From positions 1,343,523 to 1,407,522 of the forward strand of contig NW_022985447.1 of NCBI RefSeq assembly GCF_010093595.1: a stretch of 64,000 bases of DNA, given 5' to 3'. Source of the DNA: Mytilinidion resinicola (lineage: Eukaryota > Ascomycota > Dothideomycetes > Mytilinidiales > Mytilinidiaceae). The position numbers and the translations under genes were made by a program. Of this stretch, positions 44,005 through 55,548 are shown in pieces (positions within the stretch are counted from its first letter, which is position 1; each line of letters begins with the position of its first letter). The notes below the pieces were generated by a model. The model was not told where the DNA came from and ran no database searches. It was given only the letters and a program-made list of their open reading frames with translations.

Positions 44005-45953
44005 TGGTGTGGTATCCTATGGATGTTGTGGGAGGCGTAGGGTGGAGGTGCAGTGGTGGTGTTTCAATGGCGATGGGAGAGGAAAGAATTCTGGCGATGG
44101 GATGGATTGGAGATATGGGCTAAGCGCGGGCGGTGGGCTGGCATTTGTGGGGGCGGAGGGGGGCCGGCGGGTGAGGTCGACCGTGGTATAATTTTATTTC
44201 GAGTCAAGCCGCTAAACTATCTCGAAATTATATGTAAAATGTACTCCCGATTGATCTGTCCCAGATTCTCTAGTTATATAGGAGGAAAAAAGAAGAAATG
44301 GGAGATAAATGTCCTACACCTCCAGATAGGTGACGGCAAAGCATGAAACACGCCCCGGCCCCCAGCTCCAGCATGAAACGGAAACGGGCGCTAAACCCCG
44401 GCGGCGAATGGTGGCATAAAGGACTCGACATCACCTCGTTCCCGTCTCATGCACTGGACAGAGCCGCACCTCGACTTTCTCTTCAACCCTCTTTATTCTT
44501 TGCGCTGTGTCACTTTTGACCACTTGCATCGTGCTTCGTTTCTGGATTGGGAGCGCTTCGAACAAGTTGCTGACAACGAGCTGAAAAGGAGTTGATATTG
44601 GGAAAAGCTTTGGGTAAGCGCTGTGGTTTTACTTTGGGGAGTACTGTTTTTCCTCTGTCATTTGTCACATTCATTTTTTGTCTCATTTATTCGAGGGGTT
44701 GGGAACGGAAATGGACCTCTTGGACTTCAAACTTTGGATTGGATACATCGGACTCGGATTCCACCCTCGAGGACCGGAGACCACCAAGACAGGGCTCCAA
44801 CTACTTGGACTTGGAGCATGAGGCAGTACCGCGGCCAGATCATGCTACATGGACGTTGACGAAGACAAATGCCTTTGTGGAACAGCTACTCCTTTCTGAT
44901 GTCGCTACGCAATCGTCAAGAGTTCTTCGGATTGAGATATATCTATCGAAGCCCGCATCCACTCTAGGCCACTTCGTTGAAATGCCGGCTCATCTTTGGA
45001 AGAGATGGAAGACACATTTCGCGTGCCCGTCCTCCGGGATCCTCCAGATCCGCAAACCTCATTGCATCCACCCAGCTGAGCTCCGGCGATTTTAAGTTGC
45101 GACGGATCTCCGTGATGAATCTCAAATATTGTCGTCTTTGATATGTAAACGGCGCGTACCAGGCATTCTGCGACCACGAAGCTGGCGTATGTGAACCTAC
45201 ATCCGGTTCTAACGTTGCGCTTCTGTCGTAAATCTACGCTCCACCCCGTGGCATATCTCCCTGCGTATACATCACCGACCTAGGAGTTCTGTATTCGGCT
45301 TCCTGTTATATTTTTTTCTGTAAAGCTCCTCGAAGCATCCTACTGCCGGGGCGGTCGTGGCATTGCCAAGAAAACTGCCCCTGGCTTGAACATCGTCACT
45401 GTTGTCATACGTATGGAGCCTGCGCATCACAACAGCATTTACGCCCTGGTGACTCCCATACCACAGCAGCGCCGACGAGTCTTACGGGAGGCCTTGGGAC
45501 GGCCATGTAGGATCGACCTTCACTTCGGTTTTGCTCCCGCTCGCATCCCCATCGCCGAGCCCCATGCCACAGCTTAGTGCCGGGAATTCGGAAACCACGT
45601 TGCACTCTTGGATCATATGTATAGAACACGCACATTGGTCTACGACGTGTTTGCGGCTCACGATGATCGAGTGGTCGACGTGTGCGTCACTAGGCCAGAA
45701 TTTCACCGCGATGGCCCGAGCGCCTCCTATTGCCACCATCGTGCTATTGAGAACAATAGCATCAATAGAACCATTGCTAGCCGGGATCCCAGAGTATATA
45801 ACATCTATTCCGCATCTCTTCTCTTTCCTTCTTCAATCATTTCCTTCGTCCATCTTCACAGATCTCTTTCTGTCACTTCACGCACAACGTCACAAACTTC
45901 TTCACAACCATCTTCCAACTTTCTCCACAATACCTACCCACAACGCTCACACG
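44005..45953. other. intergenic region
   Basis: Contains an unsupported ORF at 44592-45095 (167 codons, one hydrophobic stretch, no recognised domain) whose reading frame is not clearly coding. I would not call a gene. Confidence 0.4.
45794..45803 (+). promoter_or_regulatory. TATA-like box of the eIF4E-like gene
   Basis: GTATATAACA lies about 155 nt before the ATG at 45954, followed by a C/T-rich leader (TTCTCTTTCC and similar), which is typical of a fungal promoter-leader arrangement. Confidence 0.5.
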
Positions 45954-46923
45954 ATGCTGTACCAGTCCCAAATCCACGTCTTGAGCCAGAACGCCCAAGC
46001 CCTCATCAACCTCTACAACACCCAATACGCCCACTTCACCACCCTCGCCCGCAAGATGTCCCAGCACCGCGGCCTCTCCCTGACCACCTCCTCCCTCCCC
46101 ACCCTCTCGGAATCCGACGCGGCCGCCACCTCGTCCCCGGCACGCGGCAAAGAAACCCGCCTCAACCTACAGCGTGCCCTGCGGCCCCCGCCCCTCGTGC
46201 ACACGTGGGACTTCTACCACGACCGCCAGGACCGCAAGCCCACGGGCACCCACAACCCCACCACGGCCGCGTCCTCCACCCCCTATGAGGCGCGCCTGGT
46301 GCACCTGGCCGAGATGAGCGACGTCAAGGAGTGCTGGAGCGTGCTGAACAACTTCAACGTGGCCGCGCTGGAGAAGAAGGACAGCATCCACCTCTTCCAC
46401 AAGGGCGTCAAGCCTTTGTGGGAAGACGCGCGCAACCTGCGCGGCGGCGCGTGGACGTTCAAGGTGCCGAAAGCGCAGGGGCCCGAGTTTTGGAAGGAGT
46501 TGTGCTTGCTGGCGGTCGGCGAGCAGCTGCAGAATGCCGTGGCGACGGATCGGAAGAGTATGTGTATTCCCCTTTTCCCCACCTCTTCCTCAGGTTGAGG
46601 GTTGTCGGAGAGTGTTTGTTGCTGATGGGATGATTGCAGCGTTCTTGGATGATATCTGCGGCGTCTCCCTCACCGTCAAGTGGACGCACCACCAGATCTG
46701 CGTCTGGAACCGCGATGCTGAGCACGCGGCGGGCATTGCGAAGATCCGCGAGGTGGTGGATGCGAATATTACGGATGCGCTGATGCCGAAGGGCCCGGAT
46801 GCGGTGTACTACAAGGCGCATAGCGCGCATGAGGGCTTCAGGGAGGCGACGGCGGGCGCGGCGGTGGGCGGGATGGGCGCGGGGGCGGGGGGTGTGCCGG
46901 CGGTGCAGGTGGAGGAGGCTTGA
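45954..46923 (+). CDS. eIF4E-family cap-binding protein, class II / 4EHP-like, 295 aa
   Basis: Exons 45954-46557 and 46640-46923, intron 82 nt, 295 residues. I start at 45954 because a TATA-like box and C/T-rich leader precede it; the same frame is open further upstream but without family similarity. After a variable ~80-residue N-terminus come LVHTWDFYHDRQDRK, VKECWSVLNNFNVAALEKKD, the HLFHKGVKPLWED segment with the second cap-stacking Trp, GGAWTFKVPK, and DDICGVSLTVKWTHHQICVW. A Tyr (in STPYEARL) stands where canonical eIF4E has its first stacking Trp; this and HLFxxGxKPxWED are marks of class II (4EHP) proteins, which bind cap more weakly and tend to repress translation. The Ala/Gly-rich C-terminal tail is unusual. 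Confidence 0.88.
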
Positions 46924-47069
46924 TTTCGGCAGTGGTTCTGGAAGGTTTTGACCATGATGGATGGCGGTGTGTTGAGGTGGCTTTGTGGTGGCATAGTAGC
47001 GAGCAAGACTGTTGATGGTAGCAATGTGATTTGGAGTTCATGGGTTTGATAATCATTGGAAGTTATGCT

Positions 47070-47695
47070 GTTTTTGTGACGCTGGGAAACTGTGAAGGTG
47101 GTGATAGGTCGCTGGGGCTTTGGTAGATGGCTTGAGACACCCCTAGGCTATTGAGAGGAAGTGGTCGTAGGATGTAAAGAGCGGCGAGCTGTGAATTGAC
47201 CGTACTGATTTGACGTGACGAAAGCTGTGGAAATTGACGCTGTTTGAGAATTAGGAGGATGGTGTTAGGCTGCTGGGGTATCGCTAAAGACTGTGTGACG
47301 CCTCTGGGGTGTATCAAGTGAGCGAAGTAAGGACGTAAAGAACGATAGAGTATGAATCAGACTCTTGGATTTAATATTGATGAGGTTGATGCTATTTACG
47401 CTCTGCGTGAATTAGGAGGATATTATCGACCGCTTGGGGTCTTGGTAGACGCTTTCGGACGCCCCTGGGTTATATCAAGTAAAAGAATAAAGAATGTAAG
47501 GAACGATACAGTGTGAATTAGACTCTTGGATTTGATATTGTTGAGGTTGATGCTATCTACAAGAAGCTGTAAATCAGAGGGTATTGCTGACCGCTTGGAC
47601 GTCTTTGTACGCGCTGGCAGACACCCTGGGGTATACCAAATGAATGAACATAGGATGCAAAGAACAGTGAGGTGTGAATTAGACCCCTGGAGTCC
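47070..47695. repeat. tandem repeat, 161-bp unit, four copies
   Basis: A TGAATT/TGAATCAGAC word occurs at 47192, 47353, 47514 and 47675: three exact 161-bp steps. A second word, GACRCCCCTRGG-like, occurs at 47136, 47297, 47458 and 47620 (161, 161, 162). Words such as GTAAAGAACGATA and GTTGAGGTTGATGCTAT also recur. Copies 2 and 3 are most alike. No open frame runs through it. Confidence 0.88.
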
Positions 47696-49058
47696 TTAGG
47701 CGAGCCAGCCCTCTAGTGCATCCACCTCTTTCAGGCTTCCAGAACACCTCAGACCCATCAGCCCCCATTTAAAACGACCCACCTGCAGGCAATCATGTCT
47801 TGCAGCAACTTCCCCCCCTCGCCACCTCTGCTCTCAAACCCACCAATTGAACCCCCCCTTTTCAAGTCCCCAACACAGAACCTCCCATCATCGACCCTCC
47901 ACCATGCTCTCAACCCATCCAATCCGCCCTCCGCCCTCCCCTCCCCGCCCCACCCCTCCAAACCGCCCTGAACATCACAAAGCGGCAACCTAGGCACCCC
48001 CTCATTCCGTCCCTCCGCAGGCATCCGCGCACCGCACCGCACCGCCACACCTCCACTCGTCACCGTCACCGTCACCGTCACCGTCACCTTCCCTTCCCAC
48101 CACCCTCTCCACCCGTGTCACCGAAGCAGAAATCCCGCATCGGTATCGGCACGGCATTGCCCCCCCCGCGCACGCGCTAGGGCGCGCTGTCACATGGCAC
48201 ACACGCGGCCCCGCCACTGTGACCGCTGGGTGCTGGGCATGTATGAGTCAACGACGCAGCGGCGAGCGGAGGGCGAGCGGAGGACGGGCGGGCGGGTAGG
48301 GTGGGTACTGACGACGAGGCGCGGGCAAACGAGAACAGGTTGCGTCGATGTCAAGGGCGCGAAACATTCATGAAAATGTGATATACAATAGTTATGGAAG
48401 AGTCAGCCGTCCCAACGGTGGCGGGTGGCGAGGGTTAGGCAGCCATCCGGCCCCACGCGCGTACTGTACATTTCGTCTCAGGCCGCAATTTGGAAAAATC
48501 AGGCAGCTAGTTAGTTAGGCGGGAAAAATGCCTCGATTTGTCAGGCCGCGAATTCTCGTCGACGACCTCACCCCATCATCACGAGCACGCGGGAGGGCGG
48601 GAGGGAATTGTCACGGCGAAACGACGTGTTTTGGGTTTTCAAGGGTTGAGCAGCAGGGCAGTTCAAGGGTAGTGGTTCACCACGCCATTCTTCCTCACTT
48701 TAACTGTTTCGCTATTGTAGGGATCGATGTGATATTTATTGATTGATTTGATAAACCCTTCCTCCTCCTTCTTTGAGCAATACCGAAGACATGGACGTAT
48801 AAGGTGCGCTCGCCCGCAAGCTCTTTGCAGCATACACGCAGCGAGCGAAGAGTGTCGAGAGGTTCGTAGTAGTGTAGAGTGTGTAGATATAGAACAACCG
48901 ATCCCATCCTGATCATTAAACCGTGGCATGGGCACAGGGAGCCCTCCAGATGCCAAAAACGCCGTGCAATGCACCCCCGCAAATTGAGAGGCCTCTCAAG
49001 TCGTGAATGACAAAAGAAATATCGACATTATGAGTTTGGGTTGACGTAAATGCAAGTG
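47696..49058. other. intergenic region with hexamer microsatellite
   Basis: Low-complexity C-rich DNA from 47,750 to 48,200, with a GTCACC hexamer repeated five to six times near 48,057-48,090. No supported gene; small ORFs are shadows. Confidence 0.45.
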
Positions 49059-50704
49059 TTACCGTTGTCGCTGCTGCAGATGTCTCACCGACTCCTCGAG
49101 CTGCTGTATCTCGCGCTTAAAGTCCTCGTTTTCCTTCCTCAGCCGCTTGACCTCCGCATTCAGATCCGCAGCATCGTCAACGTCCGCGGGCACGACTTCC
49201 GAGTGCTTCCGTTTCCGTGAGACGTAGAGGTCACTTTCGAGCTGCGTTTCCTCCTCGCGGAGCTCCTCAGGGCTCTCGACGTTCTCGCGCTCGCCCACGT
49301 CAGCTTTCAATGCGGGCCCGAGATCCGACGACCCCGACATGAGGCGGTGCACGCGGCGTTTGTGCTCAGCGAGGTTCTCCTTCCGCGTGAAGCCTTGACC
49401 TGAGGAGCGCTTGCAGTCCGGAAAGGGGCAGAAGAGGGCTTTCTTGGTGCCACCGTGCATCTTGTGGACTTCGCGCTCGTGGCGGAGTAGTCCGCCGCTG
49501 TAGGTGAAGCCCTGCAGCTTCTCGCAGCCGGCAACGGAGCACTTGTAGGGGCGGTCGTGCTTGTCCATGTGTTTACTAGAAGGGTGTCATGTTAGTCATG
49601 CCCAGGGAGGGGTGATGAGAGACGTGGTACAAACCTCCATTCGCATTTACGCTCAAAGGTCATATTCTGGTCAACACAGTCGCTGTGGAGGCAGATCATC
49701 TTGTTGGCGGTGTTCCGGGGAGGTTCCTCAGTGCGCTTGAAAGCATGACCGGCGCGGCGGGGAGAGACTGCCGATTCGGCGGCATCTGGGGATTGCGAGC
49801 CCTCTTCAGACTCTGCCCGCCGACTATGCGAGCTCGCATGCGATTGGGCGTTTGACGGTCTTCGAGAGTGGTAGGAAACGGGCGATCGCTCTCCGGCCAT
49901 ACTGACTGGACTGAGAATACTGGCGTTATTTGGCGTATTGGGGGTCATGTTATGTGGAGACCGTTCTTGGGGGATGTGGCCCATACTGTTGTTGATGTTG
50001 TAGTTCTGGAAATTGGTATGGACACTGATGTCCTGGCGACTTTGACGTTGCTGGGGAAGGGGCGCCTGAGGCGTGCCAGCGTCATATATACTTGAAGCTG
50101 TGTACAAATCTTGAGGCGCAGCTAGCCGTCGAGCATCCGGTGCCTGGCCGCCGTTCGGCTCGGTGAGTCTTATGGTGGGAGTCAGATGACTGCCGTCAAG
50201 ACTCTGGCGTGGCAACTCGGGGGAGACGGGCGAGTGCTGCGTCGTTGCGTTGGGCTGTGCGAAAGGCCAGTTTGAAAACGCATCGACATCGGGCGGCCCA
50301 AGGTGCGAGCCAAGGAAGCTGTCGGTGGCAATGCCTGAGTTTCCAGGCCACGGGAAGGCTTGGGCTGGAGTCGTCGGCGACGCGTGGGACGTCAACGCGT
50401 AAGTACTATTATAGTGGGCAGCGGGCGACGCTTGGAACTGCTGGGACTGCCTGGTGGAGCCCGCGTAGTGGGCGAGGAAGCCTGCGGTGCCGATTGGATC
50501 TGCCTGGCTGTCAGCGGCGGGCCAGAAGGCTGAAACCTCGAAGAGTGCAGGTGTGCTGCTTCGGCGACAGGGCCACGTATGGGGCCTGTGGGTGAGTCAC
50601 AAGCTGAGGAGAAACGTACCGGGCGAGGGGTTTGCATATTGTGGCTGTGCGGCGAGGTGCGAGGGCCGGCGCACGTGACGTGACAAATCGCGATGGTCGG
50701 GCAT
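49059..50704 (-). CDS. C2H2 zinc finger protein with C-terminal coiled coil, 488 aa
   Basis: Proposed exons 50704-50620, 50499-49635, 49575-49059 (introns 120 and 59 nt); the frame closes to 488 residues. The N-terminal two thirds are disordered, rich in Ser/Pro/Gln/Asn, and look like a transactivation region. The DNA-binding part begins MICLHSDCVDQNMTFERKC, crosses the second intron as EWSKHMDKHDRPYKC, and carries further C2H2 fingers (CSVAGCEKLQGFTYSGGLL, then CPFPDCKRSSGQGFTRKENL and HKRRVHR). A heptad-like coiled coil closes the protein (LNAEVKRLRKENEDFKREIQ). This is a fungal C2H2 regulator; targets unknown. The first intron is inferred because it is the one that restores frame between the ATG at 50704 and exon 2. 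Confidence 0.8.
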
Positions 50705-50887
50705 CCTGGTGTCTCCGACACTTCCGCGACCGCCTCTGCCTCCGCCCCCCACGTCGACCATCTGCCGTCCGAAATGGAGATCTGCTTTGGCATCTGATTA
50801 GCCGGAGCCACCGCATGAAACAAGGACACAGCAGGAGGGCAGTCCACACGCCCGTAGATGGACACAGCAGCGACAACGGTAGGAAAT

Positions 50888-51963
50888 TCACCACTCACAC
50901 TCATCTGGCTGCGGCGGCCTCGTGCTCCACCCAATGAACTCGTTGTCGTTGAGGAAGTACTCCTGCGACACACCCACGTTGTCTACCAAGTCTTCCAGGG
51001 CACCGCTGCTGGCGATCTGGTTTGGCTGGGTCCCGTCGGAGTAGTAGAACATCCAGCACACGCCCCAAAGGACTGCGAGCGAGGGCTTGATTGACCATGG
51101 CCACGTCGTGGTCATTGGCCGGTGGCAATTGGGGAACTCGCTGAACCACGAGAGCAGCCGTCTCTCCTTCTTGCCGTACTCGTCGTGGCTCGCGCCCTTT
51201 GCGCGCTCGAGTGCCTTGCGCACAATGGCCTGCATCAGCTGGCCGCGCAAGCTGAGCAGCAGGTGCTCGTAGTTGGCGATGAAGACCTCATCGATGGCCA
51301 GCCCGATCTCGTTGCCCTGGCAGATGAGCCACCTGTCGTCGTACTGCGCGCGCGCTAGGTTCAGGATCTCAATGGCATCGTGAACCTCGGCCAGGCGACA
51401 TATCAGAACCTCGAGCGAGAGCGTGTCCAAGTTTGGCTCCGTGTTTCGATTGAGGAACTGCTTCTCGTTTGCCGCGATCCGGCTGAGCTGCAATGCGCTA
51501 TTCGGGCCCTCAAAGTTGCCGTCGAGGTCCCTCAGCATGCTGTGACGCAGGGGTCAGCATTAGAACACCATTCACACATGAAACCAAACGAAGCCCAGAC
51601 AACATACCGTTGGACTTCTTCTTCATGAGTGCTAGCACCGCCGGATGCGTGCTTTCCGAGAGGCAAAGGTTTCAAGCGGCTGCCCCTCTTCAGCGGCTTT
51701 GCGACACGGTCTCGATGGCGATGCTCCGCCTGGCGGGGAAGGCTCCTCTCGAGTCTGCTGAAGGTTACGTCCTCGACACTGGCCCTGAGGCCGGCACGCT
51801 TGGCGCCGACAAGCTCTGAGAGCGTCTCGGCCGAGCTTGGCTGGACACGCGGCTTGAGGCGACGACGAAGCTGATTGATGAGTTGGAAGACCTTAAACGT
51901 CACGTATATGCTCGTCGAGTGCTGCGGTCGCTGGCCTTGGATCGCCATGGTGCGAGTGCGCAT
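50888..51963 (-). CDS. conserved-looking hypothetical protein, 335 aa
   Basis: Exons 51963-51608 and 51539-50888, intron 68 nt, 335 residues if translation starts at 51963; an internal ATG at 51948 (MAIQGQRP) has the better context. The N-terminal ~110 residues are basic and probably disordered. The C-terminal two thirds are helical and compact (LEVLICRLAEVHDAIEILNL, IDEVFIANYEHLLLSLRGQL, RLLSWFSEFPNCHRP) and end in an acidic/aromatic tail (VSQEYFLNDNEFIGW). I do not recognise the family. No signal peptide or membrane helix. Its stop lies 183 nt before the start of the C2H2 gene on the same strand, so the two are head-to-tail neighbours. Confidence 0.6.
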
Positions 51964-53628
51964 ATAAGGACGTAAGGAGGTGCGTAAGAAGCGATCAAGT
52001 TCCGTTGCCAGAGGCAGCGGACAGGCGACTTAAGACTGAGGTTCCCCGTCGCGCTCAGCTGGGGCTTTGCAACTTTGGAAAGGCTGAGGATGCCTTACAA
52101 GGTGTTGAGGGGTGAAGTCGGCCCCAACCTCGCGCCACTCAGCGATTTGATAGGCCTCTTCCCGAAGGCAGCAGCAATGCATGGGGCGGAATGGGGCGTA
52201 AGTGAGGCGCAGACGTCGCATCGTCGTTCGCAACTCTCACCACCACTGCAGCCCCATGACATGCTCCCTGCGATACTCGGTGGCGAGGCGCAGTCGAGGC
52301 AGCCTGTTCCTCATTACCGCCCAGATAAAACCGCGGCCACACAGCGGCGAGGCTACAGCAGTTTCTAAACCTGCTGCTACTCACGACTGACCGCCGTCCC
52401 CATTATTTCCGTTGCCTGCGCTAACCTTCGTATCTAGAGACGATATTGCTTCTTGCCGTTCCATGTTGTCATCCCAATCCGGCCTGTTCGGACTGTTCTA
52501 ATTCCTTTCAGCCTGATGCGACCGTTCCAAGTTCCTTTCCAGTCTGATGCGGCTGTTCCAAGTTTCTTCTCCGTTTCTTCCCATCCAACGGGAATTACTT
52601 CATCGGCCTGTCGATCAGAAACGAGAATCAACTCGGCAATAAGCTTTCCGGTGATGTGCTTCAGAACATTCCAAGGCGATTCCGAACACGAGACTAGAAA
52701 CGATAGTCCAATGCACCATGTCCTGGCCCCCAGTCCTAGAACAAATAATGCGCCAGCCTTTCGATCTAGAAACAACCCTAGTTCTGCCTCGTGATCTCGT
52801 ATTGGAGGATGCCTGATGGAGGACGCCCGTCTTCGCCAGGCAGCAAACACCTCATGGGAGCCTGATGGTCATCGCGAATCAGAAATCGCGCATGTCGGGA
52901 TCGGCCAGCAGCATAGTTGCGGGTCTTAATGCAGCATCAGGCACACCGAGTAGCGCCACTACATGCGTTTTATAGCCATGAAGAACCGGATACGAAAGGA
53001 GAGCGTTACAGGTGATGGGATGAGGATGAACAAGGAAGTGTCGAAAGTTTGTCCATTTCTTTGCACAACGAGCTTGTTTTGTTGTCTCAAAGGTCTCCAT
53101 GAAACTTGAAGCACTCAAGAGCTGGATTCAAACTTTAGATGAGAACGCCCGTAATTGCCTCGACACAACATCATGACTTTTCTGACGCTGGCCTATTACG
53201 ATTTTTCATGTGCGACAATGCTGGGCGACAAGGCTGGCGGCTCTGAATAGCCCTGATCCGGGCCACTCTAGCCCACACTCCAGACTGTTGGCACTCTCGA
53301 CGGTCACCTTGGCTGGGTAACAGAGATTTCGATCCCTTGAAAATTGACTTGCGCCAATAGGCGTAGAGATTTATAATGTTACACCAAAAGCCACGTACGG
53401 ATCACCCTTCGGACGTGTAAAGAGGGCTAACCGGAGAGGTGGCAGTCCGACTCACTGTAGGATAAACCAGCGGGCCCCCGAACAGGCTGAGGAGTAGCGG
53501 TTAGTCTATTGAATATCCTCCTTTGTCGGCTTCTACTGTGTACACTGGTCTTGCTTGCTGTGAAGCATCATTTTTTATGTTGCTTGCTGTGGTATTAGCC
53601 TGCAAAACCCGGGTATAGTACTTGATAA
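51964..53628. other. intergenic region
   Basis: Holds a 31-bp direct repeat pair at 52,509-52,570 (CAGYCTGATGCGRCYGTTCC followed by AAGTT). ORFs on both strands are shadows. No supported gene. Confidence 0.4.
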
Positions 53629-54043
53629 ATGGCGCGTAAGTGTTTTCGCATCCACGTCCGGTCTGATTGCGATATTAACAAAATCAGCTATTTGCGCATG
53701 CACGTTTCAAGAATGTGATTATGCAGCTGCTCAGCCGTCGCCTTACTGTTCAGAGCGTGAGCCTAAAGGAATGTATCCAGTCGCCACTTTACAGCTAATT
53801 AAGGACAACATAGATGTCTGTCAAGACTACGGCTGTCTGAAACAGAGAATTGAAGATACAATTACTTCAAGCGAATACTGCAGGGACCGTGAGTACTGTG
53901 TGCCGCCCTGCATACATGACTACTTCACTAAATCAATAATAGATAAATGCTCCACTACAGGATGCCCCAACCTACGAGCATATGTGATGAGCGGCACTAC
54001 CTCTGTTAAGAAGAATTATTGCTCGTCACGTTTGTCTTTCTAG
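53629..54043 (+). CDS. small cysteine-rich protein with three C-x4-C ... YCxxR modules, 120 aa
   Basis: Proposed exons 53629-53635 and 53688-54043 (intron 52 nt, GTAAGT donor, TTAAC branch, CAG acceptor), 120 residues. The first coding exon is 7 nt. The protein has no signal peptide. Three modules are visible: CTFQEC...PYCSER, CQDYGC...EYCRDREYC and CSTTGC...NYCSSR, each C-x4-C, then 10-18 residues, then Tyr-Cys-x2-Arg. Many small fungal proteins carry C-x4-C...YC-x2-H zinc-binding units; here the His position is Arg in all three. I infer a zinc-knuckle-like intracellular protein, or a degenerating one. Function unknown. The gene model depends on the inferred tiny first exon. Confidence 0.5.
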
Positions 54044-55365
54044 TCTAGCTCTACCTTGCAGGGCTAACGTCTACCAGATCTCTAAATTGCAGGTTCATTG
54101 AATCCTATCACGTGTCTATTCATCACGTGACTCCTCTTCCACCGATCTTCTACACAGCTTGCGGGGTCCTTCGCCATCTCCTTAGCGGTGTGTCCTTGAT
54201 TGTTTGTGATTGTCCTGGGGATTTAGTGTGTGGGAAAAAAATTGTATGAGGGGCGGAAGAATACTTGAGCAGGACCGCTCCCCAGCTTTTCCTTTGTACA
54301 CACTTAGTTTCTCACTGATCCGTACCTTACGATACATTTAACGTAACGGCAGAAATACTTAACGAACTTTGTGAACGCCTCCAATACTACTGGGCCTTGG
54401 CCCCGTTCGACGCTTGCTTATTCCACCTTGATCCTCTCTTCACGTGTCAGCCTGTATCGAAGATACACATACAGCTGAGCGAGGCCGACCCACACAAGAC
54501 GCCCTCTTGGTCCCTCACGGAGTCCAATGTTCTCTCTTTGTTTCAATAAAATCGTCTAGCCCTCCATCATCATTGCTCCTAGGACCATAATGTCGTTATT
54601 GGATGATAGATATCACAGAGTCAACTGTTCTCCCTCGTTCCTGTGACAGGCATTTAACCGATCGCTCTTGTCCGATGCCTGCGGACCAATGAGGAGGGAT
54701 GGAAGGAAGGGGAACGGGGGTGCCTGGTTTGTTGCTTTGGGATGATGAGGGCGGTTCCGAGGATTTGTGGGGGATGGTGTTGTGAGAAGGATGGGAAGGA
54801 GAGGGTGGATTGGATAGTTTGAGAACATAGTGGAGGGTAGGTGATGAGACGCATCGATCGTGAGATTGCTGACGGGCGTGGGAACCAGGGTGGTGGATGG
54901 GTGGAAGGTAGGCAAAGGAGGTAGGTAAGTGCTGCAAGACATCACTGCCTGCATGTGGGTCATTCCGATGGGGGGCTGATTTTGGGGGTTGAGATATTCT
55001 GGAAGCCTAAAAGAGGTAGATGCACCTAACGGCCCCTAAGGGATATAACGAATCGACATTATGTGGGATCATACACCCTGGCGCCTTTAGTTACGAGGTA
55101 AACTACTCGAAAAGCATCGTCATACTTTCAAGCCTTCGTTTCTTTGTGCAGGCTATCTTACATAAATACATTCCGCGCTCAACCAGGAACTTCCATCCCC
55201 CTCTATCCATTAAACTTTCTCGCTCCAGCTTCTCCCACCAACCTTTCAATCGTCTTCTCAACCCACAATCTCGAACCCTGTACCCGTCGAACTCCCCACG
55301 CTCACACATATGGGTCTTTCGCTGCCCCCGGCGGCCCTTGAGCCGTTTCATCTTCATCTGGAACT
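54044..55365. other. intergenic region
   Basis: No supported gene. 54,650-54,960 is G-rich on the plus strand, with short Ser/Pro-type ORFs on the minus strand that look like low-complexity shadows. Confidence 0.4.
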
Positions 55366-55548
55366 TCACCTGGCTCCTTCTTGTGCAGTGGCTGCAGGAT
55401 ATTGCACAGTGTTTCCTGGCCCTTGTTGATTCATCTGCTGCCCGTTGGGGTCTTTGCCGTAGGACAGGGCATCGTGCGGCTGGTTTTGCTCGGCTTCGGC
55501 CGCTTTGCTGGATTTGGACTTCCGGGCGAGGAGGTACGTGATGCACAT
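55366..55548 (-). CDS. possible small protein, 60 aa (tentative)
   Basis: The ORF starts in good context (AAA before the ATG at 55548) and encodes MCITYLLARKSKSSKAAEAE followed by a hydrophilic Gln/Asn/Gly-rich stretch, stopping at 55366. Immediately after the stop another frame reads EVPDEDETAQGPPGAAKDPY before its own stop, as if the true C-terminus were acidic and displaced by one base. Either the ORF ends early or a one-base error separates it from its tail. No family recognised. Confidence 0.35.
   Translation of the reverse strand: MCITYLLARKSKSSKAAEAEQNQPHDALSYGKDPNGQQMNQQGPGNTVQYPAATAQEGAR

Noticed and set aside
44592..45095. 167-codon forward ORF
   Set aside because: One hydrophobic stretch only, no family recognised, and no supportive splice or leader signal.
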